From NCBI RefSeq assembly GCF_001712755.1, contig NZ_MDKC01000032.1, forward strand, positions 186,001-250,000: DNA of 64,000 nucleotides. The letters run 5' to 3'. Positions 48,740 through 58,399 of the stretch are shown here, one piece after another (position 1 is the first letter of the stretch; each line of letters begins with the position of its first letter). Made by a program: the position numbers and the translations under genes. Origin of the DNA: Gottfriedia luciferensis (lineage in GTDB: Bacteria; Bacillota; Bacilli; Bacillales; Bacillaceae_G). The notes beneath the pieces were generated by a model. It saw only the letters and a list, made by a program, of their open reading frames with translations. It did not search any database and was not told the DNA's origin.

Positions 48740-48774
48740 GTAATTCACCCCCATCAAAATTTGCAGATTCGCCA

Positions 48775-48802
48775 AAGAAAGCAGCCTTTTGGCTGCTTTC
48801 TT
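48775..48802 (-). terminator. Terminator of tepA-ylzJ
   Basis: AAGAAAGCAGCC-TTTT-GGCTGCTTTCTT between ylzJ and spoIIIE. Confidence 0.8.
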
Positions 48803-48862
48803 AAATTGAATTTATTATAACATATCAGAACATATGTTTACCATGTATTGTTAATAATTACC

Positions 48863-49075
48863 TCAAGTTGGAAGAACTAAAATTCTTTGACCAGGTGTAT
48901 ACTGCATAAAATGCTGCGGATCAGTACTGACAATTCGTTTAATTTCAAAAGCTGTACCTCCAACACTATCAACCAACATTGGAACACCATTGTATTCCAA
49001 AAACTGCTGTGATGTGTATTCTTGTTGATCAACAGGAAAAATCGATTCAATTGGCATGATTGTATAAAGAATCAA
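48863..49075 (-). CDS. ylzJ: YlzJ-like small protein
   Basis: A 70-residue protein that begins at TTG 49075, overlapping the tepA stop by 4 bases. [14 protein letters not shown] and the C-terminal PGQRILVLP are typical of the YlzJ family, which always follows tepA before spoIIIE in Bacillus. Function unknown. Confidence 0.85.
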   Translation of the reverse strand: MILYTIMPIESIFPVDQQEYTSQQFLEYNGVPMLVDSVGGTAFEIKRIVSTDPQHFMQYTPGQRILVLPT

Positions 49076-49827
49076 AATTCATTCTCCTCTTTATTAGACT
49101 TTTCTTTTCGTTCATCAATTAATTCCTGCAACTTACTCAGTGCTTGCCCGATCCCACCTACATCATCAATTAGTCCATATTTTACTGCATCTCCACCGAC
49201 TACATTCGAGCCGATATCTCTTGTTAAATTACCTTTTGTAAACATTAATTCCTTGAAACGTTCTTCTGTAATATTTGAATGCTTTGTAACAAAACGTGTT
49301 ACCCTTTCTTGCATTTTATCAAGGTATTCAAATGTTTGAGGTACACCAATTACTAAGCCAGTTAGACGAATTGGATGAATCGTCATTGTTGCCGTTTCAG
49401 CAATATATGAGAAGTCAGTACTTACTGCAATTGGTACCCCGATACTATGACCACCGCCTAAAACGATTGATACAGTAGGTTTCGTTAATGTCGCAATCAT
49501 TTCTGATATCGCAAGGCCTGCTTCCACATCTCCACCAACAGTATTTAGAACAATCAATAATCCTTCAATTTTAGGATTTTGTTCAATTGCCACTAATTGC
49601 GGGATTAAATGTTCATATTTAGTTGTCTTGTTTTGAGGTGGTAATGCCACATGCCCTTCAATTTGTCCAATTATCGTTAGACAATGGATTTTTGAATCAT
49701 TGCTTGCTGGAACATTTGTTTGTCCTAATTGCTGAATTTTTTCAACAATGCTCATATCCTTTTGATCATTTGGCTTTGGAGGTGCATCTTCGTTTGGAAT
49801 AGGTGTTTCATTATTTGAATTTGTCAA
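49072..49827 (-). CDS. tepA: Translocation-enhancing protein TepA (ClpP-like)
   Basis: A 251-residue protein. TTG at 49827 is preferred because AGGGGGA lies 6 bases before it. The ClpP/crotonase-like fold shows the small-residue-rich [20 protein letters not shown] where ClpP has its catalytic Ser, and [11 protein letters not shown] where it has His. In B. subtilis TepA is linked to protein translocation and spore protein degradation. Co-translated with ylzJ. Confidence 0.88.
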   Translation of the reverse strand: MTNSNNETPIPNEDAPPKPNDQKDMSIVEKIQQLGQTNVPASNDSKIHCLTIIGQIEGHVALPPQNKTTKYEHLIPQLVAIEQNPKIEGLLIVLNTVGGDVEAGLAISEMIATLTKPTVSIVLGGGHSIGVPIAVSTDFSYIAETATMTIHPIRLTGLVIGVPQTFEYLDKMQERVTRFVTKHSNITEERFKELMFTKGNLTRDIGSNVVGGDAVKYGLIDDVGGIGQALSKLQELIDERKEKSNKEENEF

Positions 49828-49923
49828 AACGGTTCCCCCTATCATTTTTCATACAAGTTAGTATGTGAAAATAATAAGGAAATCATACCCATCTTGGATT
49901 AAGAAATACATTGCTATTTAAAA

Positions 49924-51594
49924 TTATACTTCCATTAATATTGGAAGAATCATTGGTCTTCTTTTTGTTTCTTCATATAAGTAAGCGCTTAATCCATCTC
50001 TTATTGAATTTTTTAATAATGTCCATTCAATTTGATCGTTCTGTAACATTTTTTCTGTAATGTCTTTTACAATTTCAGTTGATCTAGTTATTAATTTTTC
50101 GGACTCACGAACATATACAAAACCACGAGTTATAATTTCTGGACCAGATATGATTGCTTTCTTTTGCTTGTTAAACGTTACCACAACGATAAGTATTCCA
50201 TCTTGTGAAAGTAGCTTACGATCACGTAATACGATATTTCCAACATCACCGACACCAATTCCGTCAATTAAAACATTGACAACTTCGATTTTTTCAGTAC
50301 GAGAAGCTTGACCATTTTTAAACGAAACGATGTCCCCTTTTTCAATAATAAAAATATCTTCTTTTGCCATCCCTACTTCTTCTGCAATATGTGAATGTGC
50401 TTTTTGCATTCGATATTCGCCATGAACTGGTATGAAATATTTTGGCTTCATTAATTCAAGCATTAATTTTAATTCTTCTTCATAGCCATGGCCAGATACG
50501 TGTACCTTCTTATAACCATAAATAACATTTGCGCCGGCTCTAAATAATAGATTAACAGAAGATGAAACTAACATTTCATTTCCTGGAATAGGTGTTGCCG
50601 CCATTAGTACAGTATCACCTTTTCGGATTGAAACTTGTTTATGCGTACCTTTAGCAATTTTTGAAAGAGCTGCCATCGGTTCTCCTTGAGTACCTGTTGT
50701 AAGGATGACAATATCTCTTTCTTTATAATTATCTGTATCCACAACTGAAATCATTAAATCATCAGGAATCGATAAATAATCTAATTCCTTCGCTATTTCA
50801 ATCGATTTCATCATACTACTTCCGACAACTGCAAGTTTTCGATCAGAAGCTACACTTGCATCAATAACCTGTTGGATTCGATATATATTTGAAGAAAAGC
50901 AAGCTACTAAAACTCTTCCTTTTGCTTTCATTATTTCTTTTTTAATTTCTTCCGATACTTTCTTCTCAGAACCCGAAAACCCTTGTCTTTCTGCGTTCGT
51001 GCTATCAGATAGCAAACATAAGACACCTTTATCTCCTATTAATGCTAGTTTACCTAAATCAGCACCTGGATAGGGACTTTTCGATTGATCAAATTTGAAG
51101 TCTCCAGTAAAAACGACAGCACCTTGTGGTGTATTTATACAAAATCCAAACGAATCAGGAATACTGTGAGTAGTCCTAAAAAAACTAATTGAACTATTTT
51201 CAAAAGTTAATAAAGTAGTTTCGTCATATAGTTCAAATTGCTCAAGGTTTTTAATACCCTTTTCACTTAATTTTTCTCTTATAAATAAATAAGCTAATTT
51301 ATTCGTGTAAAACTTTACTTGTGGAAGTTTATTCATAATATATGGAATTGCACCAATATGATCTTCATGTCCATGTGTTATAAAAACACCTACTACTTTA
51401 TGTGCGTTTTTCTCTAAATAACTTACATCAGGTATGACATGATCTATTCCGTACATTTCTTGGTCAGGAAATTTCAAACCTGCATCTAACACGTATATCA
51501 AATCGCCTACTTCGACTATATACATGTTTTTTCCGATTTCTCCGACCCCACCAAGGGCAAAAACTTTTACTTGTTCCTTCATTTCCTTCACCAC
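49924..51594 (-). CDS. rnjB: Ribonuclease J2
   Basis: A 553-556 residue metallo-beta-lactamase/beta-CASP nuclease. The metal motif is FITHGHEDHIGAIPY, then TGDFKFDQ, and SGHGYEEELKLM in the C-part. VLLSDSTNAERQGF and VLVACFSSNIYRIQQV belong to beta-CASP. Its partial identity to B. subtilis RnjB is high (HSIPDSFG; PKYFIPVHGEYRMQKAHS). Start GTG 51594 (AGGAGG 8 bases before) or ATG 51582; I cannot decide. It works with RNase J1 in 5'-end RNA processing. Confidence 0.93.
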   Translation of the reverse strand: MVKEMKEQVKVFALGGVGEIGKNMYIVEVGDLIYVLDAGLKFPDQEMYGIDHVIPDVSYLEKNAHKVVGVFITHGHEDHIGAIPYIMNKLPQVKFYTNKLAYLFIREKLSEKGIKNLEQFELYDETTLLTFENSSISFFRTTHSIPDSFGFCINTPQGAVVFTGDFKFDQSKSPYPGADLGKLALIGDKGVLCLLSDSTNAERQGFSGSEKKVSEEIKKEIMKAKGRVLVACFSSNIYRIQQVIDASVASDRKLAVVGSSMMKSIEIAKELDYLSIPDDLMISVVDTDNYKERDIVILTTGTQGEPMAALSKIAKGTHKQVSIRKGDTVLMAATPIPGNEMLVSSSVNLLFRAGANVIYGYKKVHVSGHGYEEELKLMLELMKPKYFIPVHGEYRMQKAHSHIAEEVGMAKEDIFIIEKGDIVSFKNGQASRTEKIEVVNVLIDGIGVGDVGNIVLRDRKLLSQDGILIVVVTFNKQKKAIISGPEIITRGFVYVRESEKLITRSTEIVKDITEKMLQNDQIEWTLLKNSIRDGLSAYLYEETKRRPMILPILMEV

Positions 51595-52011
51595 AACCTT
51601 TTCCTCCTAGTTAATTCTTTAAATTTACAGACCGTTCAAAATCTTACAAACATTATATCCTAGTCCGAACAGGTAAAACAAGATACATTCTTCCTTAAAT
51701 AGGAAAATCGGATTACTTTGGGTAGTATTTTTAATCATTTTTTAACGGCCAGGTTTCTATAGCTAACATTAAAAAGAAAAATTGTGTTGTTTCCACTTCA
51801 TCTTTCCTTCTTAACGATTGGAGTTAAGATTACTTGAATTAAACGAGAATAATATGGGCTACCTTTGACAGTTTTTTGCAAAATTAATCATGTTATCAGA
51901 CTTCTTATCTCCTCTTATTTCTCTTAACTGTCTATATTGAATTTCTTTCTATTGAATAGTCAATTATTACTTATTGCTGGAATATGAATATGTTAGAAAA
52001 GGAGGTTCGAT
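51595..52011. other. Divergent spacer between rnjB and cotA
   Basis: A 417-base region without a gene. It must hold the promoters of rnjB (minus) and cotA (plus). I see no strong hairpin and no certain promoter. Confidence 0.5.
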
Positions 52012-53574
52012 ATGAATTTTAATCACAAAGAGCCCCCCAAAATGAATCTTTCTAAATTTGTTGATGAACTACCCATTCCACCAATATTAAAACCTCGCTG
52101 GAAAGATCATTTTTATACTTATTATGAAGTAACGATGACGGAGTTTAAACAATCGCTCCATAGCGAGTTAAATGACTCAACTGTTTGGGGGTATGAGGGA
52201 AGCTATCCTGGACCTACAATTAAAGTAGAGAAAGGGGAAATCGTGTTTATTAAATGGATCAATGATTTACCAGACAAACACCTGTTTCCGATCGATTATA
52301 CAGTTCATGGTGCTCATAAAGATGTCCCTCAAGTAAGGACAGTTGTACATGTACATGGTGCTTGTGTCGAATCTGAAAGCGATGGCTATCCTGAAGCTTG
52401 GTTCACAAAAGATTATAAACAAGTTGGGCGTTATTTTAGAAAGCAAGTATATCGATATGATAATTGCGATTGTGCATCTACACTTTGGTACCATGATCAC
52501 GCACTTGGTATTACAAGGCTTAATATATATGCTGGTTTAGCAGGATTCTATCTAGTTAGTGATCAGAAGGAAGGTTCATTAAATTTACCGAATGGGAATT
52601 ATGATGTCCCACTATTGATACAAGATAAAAGTTTTAATCACGATGGTTCACTTTATTATCCAGAACAACCAGATCAACCAATTAAAGAACTACAAACGTC
52701 TAATATCCCTGAATTTATTGGTGATACAGTCATCGTCAATGGTAAAGTTCATCCTTATTTAAAAGTTGAACCAAGAAAATATCGATTTAGATTATTAAAC
52801 GGTTCTAACTCACGCTTTTTTCGATTTAAGCTTAATACAGGTCAACTTATGTATCAAATCGCAACTGAGGGTGGATTCATGCAGCATCCGATTGGGATAA
52901 ATGAGCTCATGTTATCACCTGCAGAACGAGCAGAAGTAATCATCGATTTTACCAATCTTGAAGGTAAGAAGATTATTATGCAGAATGATGCTCCTACCCC
53001 ATTTCCATCGGGAAGACCTGTTGATGAAAATACAGGAACTGTGATGCAATTTCTAGTTACATTGCCATTGTCAAACCTAGACACGAGCATGATACCAGCT
53101 AGTATGGTGACTATTCCAAAAATAAATGAACAATCTGCTTCAATGAAGCGATACTTAACATTAGATCACAGGATGGATCAGTATGGACGAGAAATTATGT
53201 TATTGGATAATAAACATTGGGATGCCCCCATTACAGAAAATCCAAAATTGGGAACAACTGAAATATGGTATTTAATTAACTTAACGCCAGATGCTCATCC
53301 TATACATCTCCACTTAATTAATTTCCAAATCTTAGATCGTAGAAACTTTGATGTAGAAAAGTATAAAAAGGAAAAGATCATTCATTATACAGATCCACCG
53401 TCTCCACCAAACCCACAAGAATGTGGTTGGAAGGACACTGTTCAAGCTAATCCAAATCAAGTAACAAGAATAATCATGAGGTTTGGGCCATTCACGGGCT
53501 TATATGTTTGGCACTGTCATATGTTGGAACACGAGGACTATGAAATGATGAGACCATTTATTGTGATTCAATAG
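52012..53574 (+). CDS. cotA: Spore coat multicopper oxidase (laccase) CotA
   Basis: A 520-residue, three-cupredoxin laccase of the outer spore coat. Copper ligands are complete: VHVHGA (His113, His115), WYHDHA (His161, His163), HPIHLHL (His429, His432, His434) and WHCHMLEHEDYEMM (His501, Cys502, His503, His507, axial Met512). It follows the B. subtilis protein over its length, including the start KFVDELPIPPILKP. A strong AAAAGGAGG precedes the ATG. It has no export signal, as expected for a mother-cell coat protein. It sits between dapA and rnjB, which are contiguous in B. subtilis. Confidence 0.95.
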   Translation: MNFNHKEPPKMNLSKFVDELPIPPILKPRWKDHFYTYYEVTMTEFKQSLHSELNDSTVWGYEGSYPGPTIKVEKGEIVFIKWINDLPDKHLFPIDYTVHGAHKDVPQVRTVVHVHGACVESESDGYPEAWFTKDYKQVGRYFRKQVYRYDNCDCASTLWYHDHALGITRLNIYAGLAGFYLVSDQKEGSLNLPNGNYDVPLLIQDKSFNHDGSLYYPEQPDQPIKELQTSNIPEFIGDTVIVNGKVHPYLKVEPRKYRFRLLNGSNSRFFRFKLNTGQLMYQIATEGGFMQHPIGINELMLSPAERAEVIIDFTNLEGKKIIMQNDAPTPFPSGRPVDENTGTVMQFLVTLPLSNLDTSMIPASMVTIPKINEQSASMKRYLTLDHRMDQYGREIMLLDNKHWDAPITENPKLGTTEIWYLINLTPDAHPIHLHLINFQILDRRNFDVEKYKKEKIIHYTDPPSPPNPQECGWKDTVQANPNQVTRIIMRFGPFTGLYVWHCHMLEHEDYEMMRPFIVIQ

Positions 53575-53612
53575 GAGAATTCTGTTTTTTGTGGATGAGT
53601 CCATACATTAAT

Positions 53613-53663
53613 AAAAACCACTTACGCAAATCCAAATTAATCGGATTATTTGTAAGTGGTTTT
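53613..53663. terminator. Shared terminator of cotA and dapA
   Basis: AAAACCACTTAC-(G)CAAATCC...GGATTATTTG-TAAGTGGTTTT between convergent genes, with A/T tails on both sides. Confidence 0.85.
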
Positions 53664-53667
53664 GTTA

Positions 53668-54561
53668 TTAATTACTTTGTAATGCTTCGTCTAATTTATT
53701 TATTAATATACCGATCGTTGTGCGTTCAGCTTCTGAAAGTGGTACAAGCGGTAAACGAACTCCACCAACATCTAACCCTTTCATTTGTAAAGCTGTTTTG
53801 ATTGGACCTGGACTTGGTGCCATGAAGAATCCTTCAAATAATGGTAATAGTTTACGGTGTAAGAATTGTGCTTTAGCCATATCTCCTGTGAAGAAGCTTT
53901 CAGCTAATTGCTGCATTTCATTTCCTAATACGTGTGCTGCAACAGAAACCGTTCCTTTTGAACCAATAGCAAATGCAGGAAGTGTTAGGCCGTCGTCACC
54001 ACAGTATAATTCAAAATCTTCAGGAGTACGGTCAATAATTTCTGTCATTATGCTTAAGTTACCAGTCGCATCTTTAATTGCAACTATATTCGGAATTTCT
54101 GCTAATCTTACAACTGTATCTACAGAAAGGCTAGCAACTGTTCTACCTGGTACATTATATAACATTACAGGCAGTTCAGTACTTTCAGCTGCCGCTTTAA
54201 AGTGTTGATAAAGTCCTTCTTGGTTTGGTTTATTATAATAAGGTACAACTACCATTATTGCATCTACACCTAAAGCAGAAACCTTTTTCGTTAATTCAAC
54301 TGTTTCACGAGTATTATTACTTCCTGTACCTGCGATTACAGGTACTCTTCCAGCTGCAGTTGAAACAACATGGCTAATCAATGCTAATTTTTCTTCAGAA
54401 GTTAACGTTGGAGATTCTCCAGTTGTTCCGCAAACTACGATTGAATCCGTACCATTCTCAATTAAGTAGTTCACAAGTTTTGTTGTTTTTGCGAAATCAA
54501 TATTTCCTTTTGAATCAAAAGGAGTTACCATCGCTGTTGAAATTTTACCAAATCTACTCAT
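53668..54561 (-). CDS. dapA: 4-hydroxy-tetrahydrodipicolinate synthase
   Basis: A 297-residue TIM-barrel lyase that condenses pyruvate with aspartate semialdehyde. GTTGESPTLTSEEK, VMLYNVPGRT and the Schiff-base lysine in IVAIKDATGN are visible. Product feeds lysine, peptidoglycan diaminopimelate and, via DpaAB, dipicolinic acid. It is last in asd-dapG-dapA, 20 bases after dapG. Confidence 0.95.
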   Translation of the reverse strand: MSRFGKISTAMVTPFDSKGNIDFAKTTKLVNYLIENGTDSIVVCGTTGESPTLTSEEKLALISHVVSTAAGRVPVIAGTGSNNTRETVELTKKVSALGVDAIMVVVPYYNKPNQEGLYQHFKAAAESTELPVMLYNVPGRTVASLSVDTVVRLAEIPNIVAIKDATGNLSIMTEIIDRTPEDFELYCGDDGLTLPAFAIGSKGTVSVAAHVLGNEMQQLAESFFTGDMAKAQFLHRKLLPLFEGFFMAPSPGPIKTALQMKGLDVGGVRLPLVPLSEAERTTIGILINKLDEALQSN

Positions 54562-54581
54562 TGTTCCACTCCGATCAAAAT

Positions 54582-55811
54582 TTAATCCATTTTAACTGAA
54601 CTAAGTTCAAATGCATCATGAAGTGCAGTAACTGCTTCGACCATATCTTCATTTTTGACAAGCACCCAAATAGTTGTATGACTGTCAGCTGATTGTAAAA
54701 TTTGAATTCCTTTTTCAGCTAATGCAGTTACAATTTTTGAAGTTACGCCAGGTACTCCTGCAATTGCCGCTCCAACTATTGATACTTTTGCACATCCTGT
54801 AGTGTATGAAGGCTCATAGCCGATTCCTTTTAATACATCTATCGCTTTTGAAGCAACTTCATCACTTACAGTGTATACTACACCATTAGGAGAGATATTA
54901 ATAAAGTCTACACTTATTCCTTTATTTGCCATTGCTTTAAATACTTGAGAATGTAAATCAAAAGTATGTTCCTTTGAAGTTACTCTAATTTGCGTAACAT
55001 TCGGTACATGTGCAATTCCTGTAATTAAACGATCTTGAATATTATCACCAATAATTCGTTGTGTAGGATTCGATGTTACTAGTGTACCTAAACTATTTGA
55101 ATAGGTTGAACGAATTCGAATAGGTACCTTTCCTTGCATCGCGATTTCTACAGCTCTAGGATGAATTACTTTCGCACCTTGATACGCCATATTACAAATT
55201 TCTGCATACGTAACAACTGATAAAGGCCTTGCTTCTTTTACAATCCTTGGATCTGCTGTCATTACGCCTTCAACGTCAGTAAAGATTTCGATTGTTTCTG
55301 CGCCAACAGCAACCCCAAGTGCAGAAGCAGAAGTATCACTTCCACCTCTACCTAATGTTGTGATATCACCATTAGATGTTGATCCTTGGAATCCTGCTAC
55401 TACTACAACATCATAGTTTTCTAGCTCTTTAATTAGACGGCCGCATTTCATATCAAGAATTTTTGCATTTCCAAATTCATCATTTGTTCGGAAACCTGCA
55501 GATGCACCTGTCATTGCCATGGCATGAATACCGTTTTCATTCAATAAATTTGAAAAAATAATTGATGAAATTGTTTCACCACATGACATTAATAAATCAA
55601 GTTCTCTTTGTGTAACCTTACTTTTTTTTGCGCCAACTAAATTTAATAGTGTATCAGTTGCATATGGTTCACCTTTTCGTCCCATAGCAGAAACAACAAC
55701 TACTAATTTATATCCTTTTTCTAATGCTTCTTTTATATGCTTAAGTGCGTGCTTTCTACCATTTTCGTCACGTACTGAAGTCCCTCCAAATTTTTGGACT
55801 AATATTTTCAT
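54582..55811 (-). CDS. dapG: Aspartokinase I (diaminopimelate-sensitive)
   Basis: A 409-residue aspartate kinase with VQKFGGTSV, TLGRGGSDTSASALG, and two C-terminal ACT domains. Location between asd and dapA defines it as the DapG isozyme that serves the cell-wall/spore DAP branch. It starts after GAGAGGTGC. Confidence 0.93.
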   Translation of the reverse strand: MKILVQKFGGTSVRDENGRKHALKHIKEALEKGYKLVVVVSAMGRKGEPYATDTLLNLVGAKKSKVTQRELDLLMSCGETISSIIFSNLLNENGIHAMAMTGASAGFRTNDEFGNAKILDMKCGRLIKELENYDVVVVAGFQGSTSNGDITTLGRGGSDTSASALGVAVGAETIEIFTDVEGVMTADPRIVKEARPLSVVTYAEICNMAYQGAKVIHPRAVEIAMQGKVPIRIRSTYSNSLGTLVTSNPTQRIIGDNIQDRLITGIAHVPNVTQIRVTSKEHTFDLHSQVFKAMANKGISVDFINISPNGVVYTVSDEVASKAIDVLKGIGYEPSYTTGCAKVSIVGAAIAGVPGVTSKIVTALAEKGIQILQSADSHTTIWVLVKNEDMVEAVTALHDAFELSSVKMD

Positions 55812-55836
55812 TTTTGCACCTCTCTAGCAGTTTTCA

Positions 55837-56880
55837 CTAAATGATGCTTAACTCAATTAATCTTTCAGCAATTTGCACTGAATTCCAAGCAGCACCTTTT
55901 AATAGATTATCTGAAACGATCCATAAATGGAATCCAAATGGATTATCTAGGTCTTTACGGATACGTCCTACAAATACTTCATTACTTCCAATACTGTAAA
56001 ATGGCATTGGATATAGTTGTTGTTCTGGATCATCTTGTAAAACGATTCCAGGTGCATCACTTAAAAGTGATTTAAGTTCAGCTACTGATACTTCCTTATC
56101 AACTTCAATGTAAACTGACTCTGAGTGACCAGAAATTACAGGAAGTCGTACACAAGTTGCGCTAATTTGTAATTCAGGTAAATGCATGATTTTTTTCGTT
56201 TCATTAATCATTTTCATTTCTTCATAAGTATATCCATTCTCAGTAAATACATCGATTTGTGGAATTGCATTAAAAGCAATTTGATAATGTTTCTCACCAC
56301 TTTTTACCGGTAATACTGATGGAGTTGCTTCTTCACCATTTAAGAATGCTTGCGCTTGTTCCTTTAATGCTTCAATTGCTGTAACTCCAGCACCAGAAAC
56401 GGCTTGGTAAGTTGAAACTACTACTTTATTTAAACCAATTGTTTGACGAATTGGTTCTAGGGCAACAACCATTTGGATTGTTGAACAGTTAGGATTTGCA
56501 ATAATCCCTTTATGATTAAATAAATCTTTGTCATTTACTTCAGGTACAACTAAAGGTACATCTTCAGCCATTCTAAATGCACTAGTGTTATCTACTACTA
56601 CTGCCCCTCTTTTAACTGCTTCAGGAGCTAGATCTTTTGATACTGAGCCACCAGCACTAAATAAAGCAATATCAACACCTTCAAAAGCTTCAGGAGTAGC
56701 TTCTTGTACGATTACTTCTTTACCTTTATATGTTAATTTTGTTCCTGCAGAACGTTTTGAAGATAAATATTTAATTTCTTTTACTGGAAAATTTCTTTTC
56801 TCCAATGTTGCAATCATTTGTTGTCCAACTGCTCCAGTTGCACCTACTACAGCTACTACATAACTTTGTTTATTCCCCAC
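55837..56880 (-). CDS. asd: Aspartate-semialdehyde dehydrogenase
   Basis: A 347-residue NADP enzyme starting at GTG 56880. The cofactor loop is [15 protein letters not shown]; the catalytic Cys is in [15 protein letters not shown], and the His in [19 protein letters not shown]. It supplies aspartate semialdehyde for DapA. It lies 183 bases downstream of the separated 3' part of dpaB; its own promoter may be at 56918-56946. Confidence 0.95.
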   Translation of the reverse strand: MGNKQSYVVAVVGATGAVGQQMIATLEKRNFPVKEIKYLSSKRSAGTKLTYKGKEVIVQEATPEAFEGVDIALFSAGGSVSKDLAPEAVKRGAVVVDNTSAFRMAEDVPLVVPEVNDKDLFNHKGIIANPNCSTIQMVVALEPIRQTIGLNKVVVSTYQAVSGAGVTAIEALKEQAQAFLNGEEATPSVLPVKSGEKHYQIAFNAIPQIDVFTENGYTYEEMKMINETKKIMHLPELQISATCVRLPVISGHSESVYIEVDKEVSVAELKSLLSDAPGIVLQDDPEQQLYPMPFYSIGSNEVFVGRIRKDLDNPFGFHLWIVSDNLLKGAAWNSVQIAERLIELSII

Positions 56881-56917
56881 TTTTTTTGCACCATCCCTGT
56901 TTTCACTTTTATTAAAT

Positions 56918-56946
56918 AGTTTACGTCAAATGAAGTTTATATTCAA
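56918..56946 (-). promoter_or_regulatory. Candidate vegetative promoter of asd-dapG-dapA
   Basis: Minus strand TTGAAT (56941-56946), 17 bases, TAAACT (56918-56923). It would keep these essential genes expressed while dpaB is interrupted. Confidence 0.45.
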
Positions 56947-56980
56947 AGGTTTTCGCTTGAATAATTGATTTCATAGTAAC

Positions 56981-57007
56981 GAGTATGTATCCTAATGACA
57001 CATACTC
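56981..57007 (-). other. Hairpin in the asd leader
   Basis: Stem GAGTATGT / ACATACTC with an 11-base loop, upstream of the candidate asd promoter and 57 bases after the dpaB stop. There is no U-tract, so it is not a standard terminator. Confidence 0.4.
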
Positions 57008-57063
57008 AATTTTCTTCATTCTAACATAGAAAAAATAATTCAGTCCTATTTTTTCTAAAATAT

Positions 57064-57237
57064 TTATTGGAGATCGCGATATTTTTCAACTAAAACAGGT
57101 TGAAGTTGTTTTCCTTCAATAGAAGATTTCACTGTATCAAGCAATGAATCCATTCTTGCCACTAATGAATTCGGTTTTTTGATTGGATCATCTTGGCCAA
57201 AGGGAATAAAATAGATATTTTTTGTACTCATTAAACG
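57064..57237 (-). CDS. dpaB: dpaB/spoVFB, 3' part (codons 143-199) separated by insertion
   Basis: The minus frame from 57237 reads RLMSTKNIYFIPFGQDDP and ends at KYRDLQ and a stop, 57 residues. This matches the C-terminal quarter of B. subtilis SpoVFB (NLMRLMSTKNIFFIPFGQDD as I recall it). It has no start codon or ribosome binding site of its own; the open frame extends left into the inserted element only by chance (to 57354). The missing codons 1-142 are at 60043-60468. Joined at the shared core CATTAAATTA, the two give a 199-residue protein of normal length and reading frame. Confidence 0.93.
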   Translation of the reverse strand, partial: RLMSTKNIYFIPFGQDDPIKKPNSLVARMDSLLDTVKSSIEGKQLQPVLVEKYRDLQ

Positions 57238-57266
57238 CATTAAATTATGACTTAGAGGATAATACC
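57238..57266. other. Left attachment junction of the element
   Basis: Core CATTAAATTA (57238-57247) followed by element arm TGACTTAGAGGATAATACC (57248-57266). Left of the core is dpaB 3' coding sequence. Confidence 0.88.
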
Positions 57267-57392
57267 TATCTAAACGGAATATCATTGGTTTGGGACAGTA
57301 AAAAATTGACTTTAAAAGGAGCCGATTAAAGGATTTAAAAGGGGATTGAAACAAAAAATTAAGCTTAATAAAATAATTTTTAAGATCTCACC

Positions 57393-57929
57393 CTAATGAT
57401 TGTAATGAACGATATAGTTAGCGTAAACATAATCAAGTTGTTTTTTAATGCAAGTATTATAAAAGGTTTGTTTATAATCAGTATATAGTACCTTTAAAAA
57501 CCGATCTCTAATTGATTTAATCGTCAAATTATGAAACCGTAAATAGGTTTCTGTCCAAAATATCATATTGTTAGAAAAAGTTTCATCGTCGATTTCAAAA
57601 AATGTCCGTACAGCTCGAATACCAATATTCCCCATTAAAACAGTAATATCTTCCACGTCAACATTTGCATCTAGTTCAAAAATAATAATCTCATAGTCGT
57701 TTCTAGTTCTATTATGTGCACCCTTAAGTGAATAACCAATTAATTCACCATTTGTAAGATTTAAGGCAACTACACCTTTTGCATAATCTAAAGCCCAGTT
57801 ATTATAAGCTAGTTCTAAGACATCTTTTATTCTTACATTTAAAATCAATTGATCAGCAAGCTTACGTTCGATCAATTTTCCCTTTGAACAAAATTGTTTT
57901 TTAAAATGATATTCGATAATAACCAACAT
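57393..57929 (-). CDS. Unrecognised 178-residue protein of the spoVFB element
   Basis: I do not recognise this protein. It starts MLVIIEYHFKKQFCSKGK and is mixed in composition, without membrane helices or a signal peptide. Aromatic residues are frequent, and the C-terminal third is basic and Tyr-rich (VLYTDYKQTFYNTCIKKQLD). It is transcribed in the dpaB direction, between dpaB's 3' part and a strong terminator at 57985-58016. As cargo of a tiny intervening element it might serve recombination control or be a passenger. Confidence 0.6.
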   Translation of the reverse strand: MLVIIEYHFKKQFCSKGKLIERKLADQLILNVRIKDVLELAYNNWALDYAKGVVALNLTNGELIGYSLKGAHNRTRNDYEIIIFELDANVDVEDITVLMGNIGIRAVRTFFEIDDETFSNNMIFWTETYLRFHNLTIKSIRDRFLKVLYTDYKQTFYNTCIKKQLDYVYANYIVHYNH

Positions 57930-57984
57930 TCCTCTCTTTGATGAATATTTAGAATCACTATCACTATAATTACGTTCGTTATGT

Positions 57985-58016
57985 AAAAAAAATGACAGAT
58001 TTTTGAGTAATCTGTC
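57985..58016 (-). terminator. Terminator upstream of the 178-residue gene
   Basis: Minus strand GACAGATT-ACTCAAA-AATCTGTC followed by A then T8. It would stop transcription from the right end of the element or from dpaAB read-through. Confidence 0.8.
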
Positions 58017-58174
58017 TTAGAATTTTTCTTAAAATAATGAATCATGGTCACTATTATATCTGTAGTTAAATTGATTGCATATTTAGTTTTTTACCGCTGT
58101 GAAAAGTACAAAAATATAGTTTGCCTAAGCAATTTACTTTTGAAATCTAATTCTTCATTGATCAAGATTACAGA

Positions 58175-58201
58175 TAAAAAAGCACCCTTTTTTAGGTGCT
58201 T
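58175..58201 (-). terminator. Terminator of the 61-residue gene
   Basis: AAGCACC-CTTTTTTA-GGTGCTT with an A run on its left, 12 bases after the small gene's stop; it supports that gene being real. Confidence 0.8.
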
Positions 58202-58213
58202 ACTAAATTCATC

Positions 58214-58399
58214 TTACTGATCATCTTTCTTATACATTTCTTCTTTAATAATCTTCCAGCCAATCGTATGAATTTCTTCAATAATTTTCTTTTTATTTTC
58301 TTCTGTAACATCATTTGGCGCAATTATATTCACTTTTGTTTTTCCGAATTGATAGGTAGCAGTAAATTCTGTTTGTTTACTCAGTATCACCACCCCCAT
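58214..58399 (-). CDS. Small (about 61-residue) protein divergent from the recombinase
   Basis: It reads MGVVILSKQTEFTATYQFGK, then KVNIIAPNDVTEENKKKIIE and a basic helical end. GGGGGTGG lies at the very 5' end, so the true start may be GTG at 58393 or 58390, or a later codon. It is followed by its own terminator. The size and divergent place next to a serine recombinase fit a recombination directionality factor (compare SprB of SPbeta, also about 60 residues), but I see no clear sequence likeness; this is a hypothesis. Confidence 0.6.
   Translation of the reverse strand: MGVVILSKQTEFTATYQFGKTKVNIIAPNDVTEENKKKIIEEIHTIGWKIIKEEMYKKDDQ

Noticed and set aside
51969-51995. Sigma-K-like promoter (AC-16-AATATGTTA) before cotA
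   Set aside because: The transcript would begin inside the ribosome binding site (about 52001), leaving no Shine-Dalgarno sequence.
57238-57354. Extra N-terminal sequence (MFQSPFKSFNR...) of the ORF that ends in the dpaB 3' part
   Set aside because: It lies inside the element, has no ribosome binding site, and does not match SpoVFB; the true partner is the 5' part at 60043-60468.
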